Origin: Myxococcus flavus
GTDB lineage: Bacteria; Myxococcota; Myxococcia; Myxococcales; Myxococcaceae
Assembly (NCBI RefSeq): GCF_050038885.1
Contig: NZ_CP143624.1
Location: forward strand, 372,001-436,000
Direction of reading: 5' to 3'
Length of the DNA: 64,000 nt
A program made the position numbers and the translations under genes. This document shows positions 53,568 through 62,938 of the stretch, piece after piece. Below the pieces are notes generated by a model. That model saw only the letters and a list, made by a program, of their open reading frames with translations, was not told the DNA's origin and did no database searches. Every line of letters begins with the position of its first letter. Position 1 is the stretch's first letter.

Positions 53568-54740
53568 ATGCTCATTCCCGCCACGGCCGTCCTCCTCGTC
53601 AGCCTGAGCGCTTCCCCGGCGGTCCACGCACCACCGGCGCCGGGGCTCGAGCCCGTGAGGCAAGATGCCTTCGATGCGATTGCCATTCCCCTGGTGAGCT
53701 TCAGCTCGGACCATGGCTTCGGCTACGGCGCGGTGGGCGGGATGTACCTGTATGCGCCGGGAAAGAAGCCCTACGCCCACGCCATCAGCGCGCAGGTGTT
53801 CTTCAGCAACCGGGGCGCGCAGAGTCACTCATTGCGCTACGACGGACCTCGCCTGCTGGGGCCGCTCCGCGTCGAGGGACGGCTGGACTATCGACGGGAG
53901 CTTCGCAGCCCCTTCTTCGGTGCGGGCAACCAGTCCGCGCCGGACTTCCGGGGGGACGTCGACAGCGAGCTGTACAACTTCGACAAGGGCACTCCCGGTT
54001 TCTGGCTCCGCCTGCGCGGCCATCCCTTCGGGGAGGCGCACCCGCTCCAGTCCTATGTGGGCTACGGCTGGCGACACATGCGCGTGGAGGCCTACGAGAA
54101 GTCCATGCTGTCGCTGGAGAAGCCCCTGGGCATGGAAGGCGGCAACATGGGGCAGTTGCTCGCCGGTGTGCTCTGGGACACGCGGGACAACGAGTCCGAG
54201 CCGCGACGCGGTGGCGTGGAAGAGCTGTCGCTGCGCGTGTCGGGCAACGCCACGGGCAACCGCTATCACTACATCGGCATCACCCTGAGCGAACGGCGTT
54301 ACTTCCAGCTGTCGTCACGGCTGACGCTGGCGCACCGGATGACCCTGGACATGCTCTTCGGCGACGTGCCGTTCTACGAATGGAGCAACACCGGCGGCGT
54401 CAATGTGTCCGAGGGCATTGGCGGGGCCAACAGCGTGCGCGGCATCGAGCGCAACCGGTTCGCCGGGAACATCAAGGCGTTCATGAACACGGAGCTGCGC
54501 TATCAGGCGGCGCAGTTCCGGGTGCTCGGGCAGCAGTTGAAGCTGGGCGCGGTGGCCTTCGTGGACCTGGGCCGCGTGTGGCACCCGGGCGTCGCGGACG
54601 GCAAGTGGTGGCAGTGGCACCCGGGCGTCGGCGGCGGGCTGCGCTTCTCCCGGCGCGCGGCGGTGATTCGCATGGACTACGCCGTCTCCACCGGGTCCGG
54701 GCGGCAGCGCTGCTACGTCACGTTCGGGCACATGTTCTGA
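53568..54740 (+). CDS. BamA/TamA-like outer-membrane beta-barrel protein
   Basis: 390 aa from the ATG at 53568. Signal peptide (MLIPATAVLLVSLSASPAVHA) followed by a barrel of the surface-antigen (D15/BamA) family: GVLWDTRDNESEPRRGG, GGANSVRGIERNRF (the conserved RG-type motif) and a C-terminal aromatic strand ending in FGHMF. No POTRA domains are present. Divergent from the phosphatase-superfamily gene. Confidence 0.87.
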   Translation: MLIPATAVLLVSLSASPAVHAPPAPGLEPVRQDAFDAIAIPLVSFSSDHGFGYGAVGGMYLYAPGKKPYAHAISAQVFFSNRGAQSHSLRYDGPRLLGPLRVEGRLDYRRELRSPFFGAGNQSAPDFRGDVDSELYNFDKGTPGFWLRLRGHPFGEAHPLQSYVGYGWRHMRVEAYEKSMLSLEKPLGMEGGNMGQLLAGVLWDTRDNESEPRRGGVEELSLRVSGNATGNRYHYIGITLSERRYFQLSSRLTLAHRMTLDMLFGDVPFYEWSNTGGVNVSEGIGGANSVRGIERNRFAGNIKAFMNTELRYQAAQFRVLGQQLKLGAVAFVDLGRVWHPGVADGKWWQWHPGVGGGLRFSRRAAVIRMDYAVSTGSGRQRCYVTFGHMF

Positions 54741-54860
54741 CGCCCGCGGGCGGCACGTCCCCTTCGCGAGGGCGGCCGGGTCTGCCCAGGTCTCCGAGGG
54801 AAGCCTCGAGAAGGACAGTCTTCTCTCCGTCGCGGCCGCTGACCTAGTCTGTCCTGTCTC

Positions 54861-56342
54861 ATGAACCGCCTCGCACTCGTGCTCCTCTTCGCCGTCAGCA
54901 TGGCTTGCAGTTCCACGACTGCCTCCGACTCCCCGGACGCAGGACAAGGCGGGCCCCCAGGCTCCGCGGATGCCGGCTCCGGGGGCAATCATGGCATCCC
55001 GGATCGCGAGACAGCGTGTTCCGGCACCGACAACCCTCCGGGCCGGATCGTCGAGATTGTCTGGCCCAGCCGGAGCAATGTGCACTTCGCCACCGAAGGC
55101 GACACCGTGCGCTTCGTCTGGAACGACGGCGAGCCGCACAACGTGCTGCAGGTGAAGAACTTCGAGGGACAGGATCCGCCCGTCGACACCTACGGCGACG
55201 CCCAGTGGCCCCAGCAGATCGCGAGCGGGCCGAAGACGCTCCAAGGCTCGTTCGACTGGAACACCGGCACCTCCCCGTGCGGCTATCGCCCGGGCATCTA
55301 CTTCTTCGTGGACGAGGGAAACCCCGCTGGCGGCGTCGTCTCCATCGCCCTGACCACGCGCGAGAACCCCAGCCCTCAGTACGCACCGAAGCCGTGCAGC
55401 GCGCTCGCCAATCCGCTCCACTACAACGGGCGCTACGCGGCCTATGCGAACCGCGAGGACTGCACGCTGTTCGAGGTCAACAACTTCACGACCGTGGCGC
55501 ATTACGACTGGGTGGAGCCGACCTTCGCGGCGAAGCAGGGCGACCTGGTCCTCTTCCGCTGGACCGGTCTGCACAACGTCGTGCAGGTCCACAACGTGAA
55601 CGAGGACGCGCTGATTCCTGGGGGGCTCGCGAGCGGCCCTCGCACCAACTGCGTGGGCGGGCCGAACTACACCTGCGTCAACGGGCCGTACCACCTTGGT
55701 GAGTTCCTGATCGACACGGCCCAGTATCGCCCGGGGATGATTCACCTCTCGGATGGCTGCGCCTACGGCTGTGCGGACTGTCCGTGGGAGTGCCGCGGGC
55801 CGGACCACGTTCCCACCGGGACGAACATGCAGTTCCTCCTCTCCCGCGCGGAGACCGGCCCCTCGTCGGAGGATGGGGCCTGCTGCGCGATCGACCCTTC
55901 CAAGGGGCGGAAGTGCCGTGTGGTCGAGCTCTACAACGACGCGGAGGGAATGCAGTTCGAGTACAACGTCCCGGTGAATCGTGGCGACCTCGTGCGCATG
56001 CGCTGGGCGGGGACGCTGAAGATCGTGCAGACGACCCCAACGGCCAATGGCGCGCCCAGCCGTAACCCCAAGCCGGGTGGACTCGCGATGGACGCCCCCG
56101 TGGAGTGCGTGCCCGGTCCCAACTGGTCCTGCCTGGGTGGGAACACGGCGCAGGCCGAGCTGGTCCTCGACGTCGACAAAGCCATCCGCGACGGCAAGGC
56201 CGAACGGTTCGAGCACGGCCAGCACTACTTCACGTTCCACGCCTTCGGAGAGAACACGGACGGGTACTCCTCGCAGGACTCCGGCATCCTGCTCTATGTC
56301 GCGCGAGGCGAGCCCTACGCCGACAATCCGCCCTGCCCCTGA
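54861..56342 (+). CDS. lipoprotein with three cupredoxin-like repeats
   Basis: 493 aa. Lipobox VSMAC (Cys about 16), then a Ser/Gly/Ala linker. Three segments share the pattern GDxVxFRWxxxHNVxQV: VRFVWNDGEPHNVLQV, LVLFRWTGLHNVVQVHNV and LVRMRWAGTLKIVQT. They resemble plastocyanin or phytocyanin cores; only the first two keep a His for copper. Many cysteines late in the protein (GCAYGCADCPWEC) suggest disulfides. Function unknown. Confidence 0.8.
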   Translation: MNRLALVLLFAVSMACSSTTASDSPDAGQGGPPGSADAGSGGNHGIPDRETACSGTDNPPGRIVEIVWPSRSNVHFATEGDTVRFVWNDGEPHNVLQVKNFEGQDPPVDTYGDAQWPQQIASGPKTLQGSFDWNTGTSPCGYRPGIYFFVDEGNPAGGVVSIALTTRENPSPQYAPKPCSALANPLHYNGRYAAYANREDCTLFEVNNFTTVAHYDWVEPTFAAKQGDLVLFRWTGLHNVVQVHNVNEDALIPGGLASGPRTNCVGGPNYTCVNGPYHLGEFLIDTAQYRPGMIHLSDGCAYGCADCPWECRGPDHVPTGTNMQFLLSRAETGPSSEDGACCAIDPSKGRKCRVVELYNDAEGMQFEYNVPVNRGDLVRMRWAGTLKIVQTTPTANGAPSRNPKPGGLAMDAPVECVPGPNWSCLGGNTAQAELVLDVDKAIRDGKAERFEHGQHYFTFHAFGENTDGYSSQDSGILLYVARGEPYADNPPCP

Positions 56343-56599
56343 GCGCGCGGTGGGACAACTCCGCTGGGCCGTTGCACGGGCCTCGTCTTCCGTGGGTCGG
56401 ATGCGCGCCCGCCGGCCCCGGGCGAGGTTGCCCCTTCTCCCAGAGCGGCCCCGGAGGGCAGGAGACTGTCATGAACCGACAGCCGCACAACAGGGCGAGA
56501 GGGATTGAAAAACACGTCAGGTATATCTGGTCGCGACCGTGGCCACCCGCCCACGCTCGATGTCTGGCCATGGTCCTTCCCTGACGCAAGGAGCCCCTC

Positions 56600-58870
56600 A
56601 TGGCCCACAAGTCCCAGCCGGACTACTCCAGCCGTGCCCTGGATGAATTGAAGCAGGCGTTGCGCGAGCGACTGAAGACCAACCAGCTCGCGCACCGAGA
56701 ACTGCTGTGGGAGTCCACCCGTGGCAGGGAGGAACCGAGCGAGAACGGGCGAGACGTCGAAGCGTGGTTCCTGGGGCCCCGCGCGGAGAACGCGGACGTC
56801 TTCGAACAACTGGTGCTGGAGGCCTTGAGGGACCACGCCTTCTGGCGCCGGAACTTCCACCCGATGGACCCTCCCGCCATCACCCAGAGCATCAAGCGGG
56901 ACCCGGGCTATCTCCGGGCGCTCGATACGCTGCACACCGAGTTCGACAACCTCCTGGCCGAGCTCAAGAAGTCCGCGCCGTTCTTCAGCATGCGCTACCA
57001 GGGGCACATGACCTGGGACCAGACGCTCCCGGGCATGGCTGGCTACTTCGCGGCGATGCTCTACAACCAGAACAACGTCGCGCTGGAGGCCTCGCCGCTG
57101 ACGACGGTGCTGGAGGTCCGGGCTGGCGAGGACCTGTGCCGGATGGTGGGCTACACCCAGCAGGGCAACATCCGTCCCTGGAGTCACCTGACCAGCGGCG
57201 GTACCACCGCCAACATCGAGGCGATGTGGGCCGCGCGAAACCTGAAGTTCTATCCCCTGTCCCTGCGCGAGGCCATCCGGCAGGAGCCCGCGCTCTCCGC
57301 CGCGAAGGCCTTGCAGGTGACGCTGCCCTCCGGAACGAAGGCGCGCCTGCTCGACCTGGATGAATGGCAGGCGCTGAACCTGGACGTCGACGAGGTGCTG
57401 GGCATCCCCACCCGCATTCAGGAGGAGTTCTCCATTCCCGTGGAGACCCTGACTGCACGGGTGAGCAACTACATGCTCCAGGACCTGGGGCTCGTGGAGT
57501 TCACCCGGCGCTACCTGGGCAACATCCGGGCCCCCGTGTTCATGGTCCCCGGCTCAAAGCACTACTCGCTTCCGAAGGCGGCGGCGATCCTGGGCATCGG
57601 CGCGGACCACATGTTCAGCATCCCCCTGGATGAAGAGGGGCGCATGGACGTGTCGGCCCTGGAGGAGCGGCTCGACCAGTGCAAGGCGGACAAGCAGCCC
57701 GTCATCGCGGTGACGGCGGTGTTGGGGACGACGGAAGAAGGTCTGGTGGATCCGCTCGAGTCGGTGCTGGCGCTGCGCCGGCAGAAGTACCACCCGCAGG
57801 GCATGTCCTTCTGCGTGCATGCGGATGCGGCCTGGGGCGGATACTTCGCCTCGCTCCTGCGGGCGCCGCCGAGCGTCTCGAAGCGCCTCGGCGGCCCTCC
57901 CGCGCCAGCGCTGCCGCTGAGCAGCTACGTGGAGAAGCAGTTCAAAGCCCTCCCAGAGGCGGACACCATCACCGTGGACCCGCACAAGACGGGCTACCTG
58001 CCCTACCCCGCCGGGGCGCTGTGCTACCGCAACCAATCCATGCGCAGCCTGGTGGCCTTCGAGGCGCCCTACATCAACACGGCGGGAGGCCATGAGGACC
58101 TCACCGTGGGCAAGTACGGCATCGAGGGCTCCAAGCCCGGTGCCGCGGCGGCGGGCGTGTACCTCAGCCATGCCGTCGTGCCACCGGACCAACGTGGCTA
58201 CGGGAAGATCCTCGGGAGGGCGCTCTACAACTGCAAGCTGTTCCACGCCCGACTGCTGCTGATGAACTCCGCGGCGAGCGACTACGTCGTGGTGCCAGGG
58301 CCGCGCTTCAAGCTGACCGACCCCCTCAAGCTCAAGTACGGCGGGGAGCAGCAGGCGCTGGAAGTCCTGCGTCAGCAAATCCAGGGCGTGCGCCAGGAGC
58401 AGCTCCTCACGGCGTCCGGTGGAGAGGAGCTGGAGCTGCTGCGCGAGACGGGCGCCGACCTCAACATCCTTACCTACGCCTTCAACTTCACCACCGGGCA
58501 GGGCCTCAATCCGAGCCTGGAGGAAGCGAACACCTTCAACCGGAAGATCTACGAGCGCCTGGGGGTCAAGGCGGACGGCCGCGACATCTACGGCTACCGG
58601 CTGCTGGTGAGCACCACGGACTTCATCGAGGAGGACTACGGCAAGAAGTTCTTCGAGGACTACAAGACGCGCCTGCTGGGAAGTGGCGCGGCGTCGTGCC
58701 GTGGAAAGGAGGGCCGCATCACGGTGCTGCGCTCTGTCATCATGGACCCCTGGATTACGGAGGACCTCCAGCGGCGGCCGTTCCTCGACACCATCATCGA
58801 GGAGCTGCGCACGGCCGTGGAGGACGCGCTCGCCGAGATGAAAGGCACCTCGACCCGGCGCACCCGTTAG
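56600..58870 (+). CDS. group II PLP-dependent decarboxylase
   Basis: 756 aa. Aspartate-aminotransferase-fold decarboxylase of the glutamate/tyrosine/aromatic group. HADAAWGGYF carries the PLP-contact Asp and DPHKTGYLPYPAGAL the Schiff-base Lys. TSGGTTANIEAMWAARN contacts the cofactor phosphate. It is longer than typical 450-500-aa decarboxylases, with extra N- and C-terminal segments. Substrate not determinable; tyrosine or another aromatic amino acid is possible. Confidence 0.88.
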   Translation: MAHKSQPDYSSRALDELKQALRERLKTNQLAHRELLWESTRGREEPSENGRDVEAWFLGPRAENADVFEQLVLEALRDHAFWRRNFHPMDPPAITQSIKRDPGYLRALDTLHTEFDNLLAELKKSAPFFSMRYQGHMTWDQTLPGMAGYFAAMLYNQNNVALEASPLTTVLEVRAGEDLCRMVGYTQQGNIRPWSHLTSGGTTANIEAMWAARNLKFYPLSLREAIRQEPALSAAKALQVTLPSGTKARLLDLDEWQALNLDVDEVLGIPTRIQEEFSIPVETLTARVSNYMLQDLGLVEFTRRYLGNIRAPVFMVPGSKHYSLPKAAAILGIGADHMFSIPLDEEGRMDVSALEERLDQCKADKQPVIAVTAVLGTTEEGLVDPLESVLALRRQKYHPQGMSFCVHADAAWGGYFASLLRAPPSVSKRLGGPPAPALPLSSYVEKQFKALPEADTITVDPHKTGYLPYPAGALCYRNQSMRSLVAFEAPYINTAGGHEDLTVGKYGIEGSKPGAAAAGVYLSHAVVPPDQRGYGKILGRALYNCKLFHARLLLMNSAASDYVVVPGPRFKLTDPLKLKYGGEQQALEVLRQQIQGVRQEQLLTASGGEELELLRETGADLNILTYAFNFTTGQGLNPSLEEANTFNRKIYERLGVKADGRDIYGYRLLVSTTDFIEEDYGKKFFEDYKTRLLGSGAASCRGKEGRITVLRSVIMDPWITEDLQRRPFLDTIIEELRTAVEDALAEMKGTSTRRTR

Positions 58871-58926
58871 CCCCATGGCGGAGCGAGGCCGGTCGAGCAC
58901 AGGCCTCGCCCCAACAGACTCGCTCA

Positions 58927-59045
58927 GCTCAACGCATCTACCCACGTTCGCAAGCGAGGCTCCGCCCGAGCTTCGCCGCGCACTCTGGGCTCCTCGTCCA
59001 GGGGCAGCGTGTGGGCGACCCGGAACCACTCCTGCATCTCCACCG
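58927..59045 (-). pseudogene. remnant of a GHMP-kinase C-terminus
   Basis: Read on the minus strand it gives HTLPLDEEPRVRGE and ends WVDALS, against HTLLLDAEPGVRGE and WVEALS at the end of the phosphomevalonate kinase gene 970 bp away. At DNA level 58973-59014 and 59945-59986 match at 38 of 42 positions. It lacks the rest of the gene and is probably a degenerate partial copy. Confidence 0.55.
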
Positions 59046-59121
59046 GCATCGGTATGCACACCAGGTTCCACGGCGGCGGCGCGTCACTCAACGCACCTCA
59101 TCACGTCGTTGGCCGGACGGA

Positions 59122-59247
59122 TACATTGGGCCGAGCCACCGGCGGGGACGATACCGCTGGGTGGAGGAGCGCCGAGACGAAATCTACCCTGCCCTCCTCC
59201 ACCTGGACTGCAGCCTCATCCTGTTGCGGAGGCTTGCCGGGCATTGA
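59122..59247 (+). pseudogene. C-terminal remnant of an IS5-family-like transposase
   Basis: Encodes GRYRWVEERRDEIYPALLHL and DCSLILLRRLAG before a stop. This resembles the end of IS5-type (IS427-group) transposases, with the middle of the catalytic RYRWVVERT...RR segment deleted. The remaining 58871-59367 holds the kinase-tail remnant and otherwise nothing recognised. Confidence 0.45.
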
Positions 59248-59367
59248 AAGAAGCTCTAACCCAGACCTGGGCGCTGGAGCACACCCCAGACCCGATTCAG
59301 GCCGCCTGAGCCTCAAGGGAGAGGGTGGGCGGGGCTGAAGGAGTAGGATGTGCTTTGCCGACCCTGC

Positions 59368-59739
59368 TCACGCTGACCCGAGATCGTCCTCCTCAGTTGG
59401 TTCCATTGGCTCCGACAAGACCAACGTGACCCAGCGTTCGTCGCCCCCAGACTTCATCAGGTTCGCCAAGTACTCGCGGGCGATGGATTGACTGCGGGTC
59501 GCGAACGCACTCGGCAACTCATGCGTCTCTCGCGCCGCGTACCAGCTCTCGTAGGTGGGCTCGAATCGCCCAGCACGCTTCATGTAGACATCGCCTCCGA
59601 GCACTGCGATCTCCGTCGGTCGAAGCAACTCCAGTACCTGAGCTGCGTCCTCCGGATGCCAGGCGAACTCCTCGACCCCGAGCCCTGACAGGCTCTCAGC
59701 CTTGCTCCAGAGCTCCTTGGGAACAATCAGCCTGCTCAT
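59368..59739 (-). CDS. Imm40-like immunity protein, orphan
   Basis: 123 aa from the ATG at 59739 (AGGGGA seven bases upstream). The features EEFAWHPEDAAQVLELL, IAVLGGDVYMKRAG and PTYESWYAARE fit the polymorphic-toxin immunity family Imm40. No toxin gene is adjacent; the nearest neighbours are transposase and kinase remnants. It may protect against kin-delivered toxins. Family assignment is by remembered pattern, not a search. Confidence 0.7.
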   Translation of the reverse strand: MSRLIVPKELWSKAESLSGLGVEEFAWHPEDAAQVLELLRPTEIAVLGGDVYMKRAGRFEPTYESWYAARETHELPSAFATRSQSIAREYLANLMKSGGDERWVTLVLSEPMEPTEEDDLGSA

Positions 59740-59895
59740 GGGTTTCCCCTGCTTGGGCACGAACAGCCGATGGTTCACCGTACCATTGGGCTCGACGATC
59801 CATTCGAAGGCCGCTCTTACAGTCCTTCCTCGAGAGCAGGGCTGTTCCTGTCTGGGGCCGAAGTACGAAGACCGGCGAATATTGAGGGTGCGCGT

Positions 59896-60975
59896 TTAAC
59901 TCAGGGCTTCCACCCAGCCGCGCAACCTATGAAAAGCCTGCATCTCGCCGCGCACTCCGGGCTCCGCGTCCAGAAGCAGCGTGTGGAAGCCGCGGGCTTC
60001 CAACCCCTTGCACATCTCCGCGCGCACCTGCGCATCCGGCGCGAACAGGATGCAGCCGTCGCCGCCGCCCGCGCCGGACAACTTCCCCGCCGCGCCGTAG
60101 CTCGCCGCCAGCGCCAGCACGCGGCGCATGCCTTCCGTCTCTAGCGGGCCCAACTCCAGCAGCAGCGCGTGCTGCGCCTTCACCGCCTCGGAGAAGGCCC
60201 GGAAGTCGCCACCGGCCAGCCCGTCCTCGATGGCGTGCCCCAGCAGGTCCGAGCGCTCCACGAAGTGCTGACGGCCCTGCGCCTCCAGCCGCGCCTCTAC
60301 CTGGCCAATCAGCACCCGCGTCGAAGCACTCTCACCCGTGAAGGCATACGCCATGGACACGCGGGGCGAGGGCAGCCGCCACACGTCCACCGACGGAGAC
60401 TCCGCCAGCGCCGCACGCAGCCGCCCGGTGTTGCTCGCCTCCATCAGCGGCGCCACGTCGTAGCGACGGTAGCGCAACACGCCACCCGCGAAGCTCGTCG
60501 CCACATCCCCGCCGCTGCCCTTGCCGCCCTGCCCCGCCGTGTGCGCCAGCAGCGCCAGCTTCAGCGCATCGAAGCGCTCCTCCAGCACGTAGCGCGCAGC
60601 CTCTGACGCCAGCACCGTCGCGCATGCACTGCCGCCCATGCCCAGCTTCTGCCCGTTCGGCCCCACCGCGGACGGCGCCACCGCCAGGTCGAAGCCAGGG
60701 CTCGCGCGGCCGTGTGCCCGCAGGGCTTCGTCCAGCGCCCGCGCCACGAAGGAGAACCCCGCAGGGACTTCGCGCTCCCAGCGCACGCCCAACGGGGTGG
60801 TGCTCCCCGCCAGCGTGCCCTCCTCCAGGCACACGTGCACCCGGGCATCCGAGCGGCGTCGCACGTAGGCGGCCGTTCGAGGCGCCACCGCGGCCAGCCG
60901 CGCCACGCCGCCCCACAGCACGGCGTACTCGCCGGAGAGGAACAGCTTGCCCGGCGCGGAGAGGGCGCGCTCCAT
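59896..60975 (-). CDS. phosphomevalonate kinase (GHMP family)
   Basis: 359 aa. The ATP-binding GHMP loop is LGMGGSACATVLAS, preceded by APGKLFLSGEYAVLWGG, and the C-terminal motif is KLSGAGGGDGCILF. GQGGKGSGGDVATSFAGG is typical of eukaryotic-type phosphomevalonate kinases. It adds the second phosphate in the mevalonate pathway. Its start shares one base with the mvaD stop (TGATG). Confidence 0.88.
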   Translation of the reverse strand: MERALSAPGKLFLSGEYAVLWGGVARLAAVAPRTAAYVRRRSDARVHVCLEEGTLAGSTTPLGVRWEREVPAGFSFVARALDEALRAHGRASPGFDLAVAPSAVGPNGQKLGMGGSACATVLASEAARYVLEERFDALKLALLAHTAGQGGKGSGGDVATSFAGGVLRYRRYDVAPLMEASNTGRLRAALAESPSVDVWRLPSPRVSMAYAFTGESASTRVLIGQVEARLEAQGRQHFVERSDLLGHAIEDGLAGGDFRAFSEAVKAQHALLLELGPLETEGMRRVLALAASYGAAGKLSGAGGGDGCILFAPDAQVRAEMCKGLEARGFHTLLLDAEPGVRGEMQAFHRLRGWVEALS

Positions 60976-61973
60976 CAGAAGAGGTGCTCCTGCTTCAGCG
61001 TGGCGTCACCGCCAGGCACGCAGCGAATCACGTCCACCGCGCCGCACGCGCGCGCCAGCGCCTCCGCGGCCACCTCGTGCGCGGCATCCGTCAGCAGCAC
61101 CGGGTTCGGGCCCGCGTCCAGCGTGAACCACACCGGGATGCCCTTCTTGCGCTGCTCCTTCAGGTGCTGGATGAGCGCCAGCGTGCCGGCGTTCATGTAG
61201 CTCAGCGGCGGATTCGCCGCGAAGACGGTCGCGTGCATGCGCCACGCGTTGCGCTCGCACAGCTCGCCCAGCGCCTGCAGGTCCCGCCGAGCGATGTGCT
61301 CACGCGCCTGCACCACCTCCACCTCGGCGTCCTTTACCCACGCCGGGTAGTACGGGCTGGTGTCCACCGTGTGCTTCATCCCGTCCCGCGACTTCACCTC
61401 CTTCTCGCCGCGGTCGAGAATCGCCACCACCATGCGCACATCCGGCCAGTGGGCCGCATCGAAGCGCTGCACCGCGAAGCTGTCCTCGCCATCCGAACGC
61501 TCGCCGCGCTGCCACTCGCAGAAGCCGCCCTGCACGCTGCGGCACGCGGAGCCGCTGCCCATGCGCGCCAGGATGCTCGCCGCGCGAGGCTCGGACGGCA
61601 GCCCCGCCGCCGCGCGCCCCGCAACCGCCAGCGCCGCGAAGCCGGCCGCGCTGCTGGCCAGGCCCGCCGCCATGGGGAAGTCCCCGCGCGACACCACCTT
61701 CGCGGGGCCCAGGTCACCCTTCGCCTGGGCGCGCACCGCCTCCAGGAGCCGCAGCACACGGTCGCGCTCGCTGCCCTTCGCGGTGTGCCCGTTGAGCTCC
61801 ACCTGGTCGCTCGCGGCGCCGAACTCCACCGTGGTCGTCACCGACAGCGGGGACAGCGTGAGGGACAGGCTGGACTGGTGCGGAAGAATCAGCGCGTCGT
61901 CCCGCTTGCCCCAGTACTTCACGAGGGCGATGTTCGGATGCGCCAGAGCTGTGGCTTTCATGGGAAGACTCAC
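60975..61973 (-). CDS. mvaD: diphosphomevalonate decarboxylase
   Basis: 332 aa. Motifs ALAHPNIALVKYWGKRDD at the N-terminus, ASSAAGFAALAVA in the phosphate-binding loop, GSGSACRSVQGGFCEW and TLDAGPNPVLL are diagnostic. It makes isopentenyl diphosphate from diphosphomevalonate. The GTG start at 61973 overlaps the mvk stop (GTGA); an ATG at 61961 is the alternative. Confidence 0.95.
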   Translation of the reverse strand: MSLPMKATALAHPNIALVKYWGKRDDALILPHQSSLSLTLSPLSVTTTVEFGAASDQVELNGHTAKGSERDRVLRLLEAVRAQAKGDLGPAKVVSRGDFPMAAGLASSAAGFAALAVAGRAAAGLPSEPRAASILARMGSGSACRSVQGGFCEWQRGERSDGEDSFAVQRFDAAHWPDVRMVVAILDRGEKEVKSRDGMKHTVDTSPYYPAWVKDAEVEVVQAREHIARRDLQALGELCERNAWRMHATVFAANPPLSYMNAGTLALIQHLKEQRKKGIPVWFTLDAGPNPVLLTDAAHEVAAEALARACGAVDVIRCVPGGDATLKQEHLF

Positions 61974-62938
61974 GACGCCCGCGGACCCGCGAGCTGGCTG
62001 CTGAAGCAGCGCACGCCCATCCGGGTGAGCTTCGTCACCACCGGCTTGGGCTCGAGGAACAGGCCGATGACGGCCCCACCATCTCCACCGGCTCCGGTGA
62101 GCTTGGCGCCCAGCGCCCCCAGCTCCCGCAACCGGTACACCATCTCTTCCAGCGGCGGCGACGACAGGCCCAGCGCCGCCAGCAGGCCCTGGTTGACGTT
62201 CATCGCGTCGCCCAGCGCCTCCAAATCTCCCGCCGCCACCGCCTTCGCCCCCTCCGAGGACACCCGTCCAATCTCGGTGAACAGGCGCTCGTAGCGCGAC
62301 GGCCAGCGGGCCTGCCGCTCCCGCAGCGCGCCCACCGTCTTCTTCGTGGGGCTGCGCTCACCCGCGAGCGCCACCACCACGTGCAGGGGCTTGGGACTGT
62401 CCACCACCTGCCCCGTCCCCTTGGCCGCGCCCGGCTTGCGCCGGTAGAAGACGAGCTGCTCCATCGCGCTGGTGGTGTGGTCCAGTCCGGACGGCGAGCC
62501 GTGGAACTCCTGCTCCATCGCCCACGCCACGCGCACCGAGTCCTTCGGCGTGGGCGTCTTCCCCGCCGCCTGGAGCAACAGCCGCGCGCACGCCACCGAC
62601 AACGCGGCCGAGCTGCCCAGCCCCACCGCCAGCGGCAGGTCCGCCTCCAGCGACACCTTCACCGGAGGCGCCCCCGTCGCTTCCGCCGCACGGGCGAATG
62701 CCGCCGTGAGCTGCGCGCGCTGCACGCGGTTGAGCGTGGGGGGCAACGAGAGCTGACACGCCTTCGCCGGCACGGCGCGCGCCGTCACGCCCTGAGTCAG
62801 CGGCCCGGCCAGGGCCGGGTATCCGTACACGACGCTGTGCTCACCCAGCAGGATGACCTTGCCGGCGCCGAAGGCCGACAAGGATTCAGAACGAGGAGCC
62901 ACGGCGTCAGACGTTGGTGCCGGTCGCGATCGCGGCAT
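61970..62938 (-). CDS. mvk: mevalonate kinase
   Basis: 322 aa. GHMP kinase with GAGKVILLGEHSVVYG, the glycine-rich loop PLAVGLGSSAALSVA and the late motif KLTGAGGDGGAVI. Phosphorylates mevalonate. The ATG at 62938 lies inside the end of the mvaA gene (32-nt overlap), so the first residues may not be needed; homology begins near residue 21. Confidence 0.93.
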   Translation of the reverse strand: MPRSRPAPTSDAVAPRSESLSAFGAGKVILLGEHSVVYGYPALAGPLTQGVTARAVPAKACQLSLPPTLNRVQRAQLTAAFARAAEATGAPPVKVSLEADLPLAVGLGSSAALSVACARLLLQAAGKTPTPKDSVRVAWAMEQEFHGSPSGLDHTTSAMEQLVFYRRKPGAAKGTGQVVDSPKPLHVVVALAGERSPTKKTVGALRERQARWPSRYERLFTEIGRVSSEGAKAVAAGDLEALGDAMNVNQGLLAALGLSSPPLEEMVYRLRELGALGAKLTGAGGDGGAVIGLFLEPKPVVTKLTRMGVRCFSSQLAGPRAS

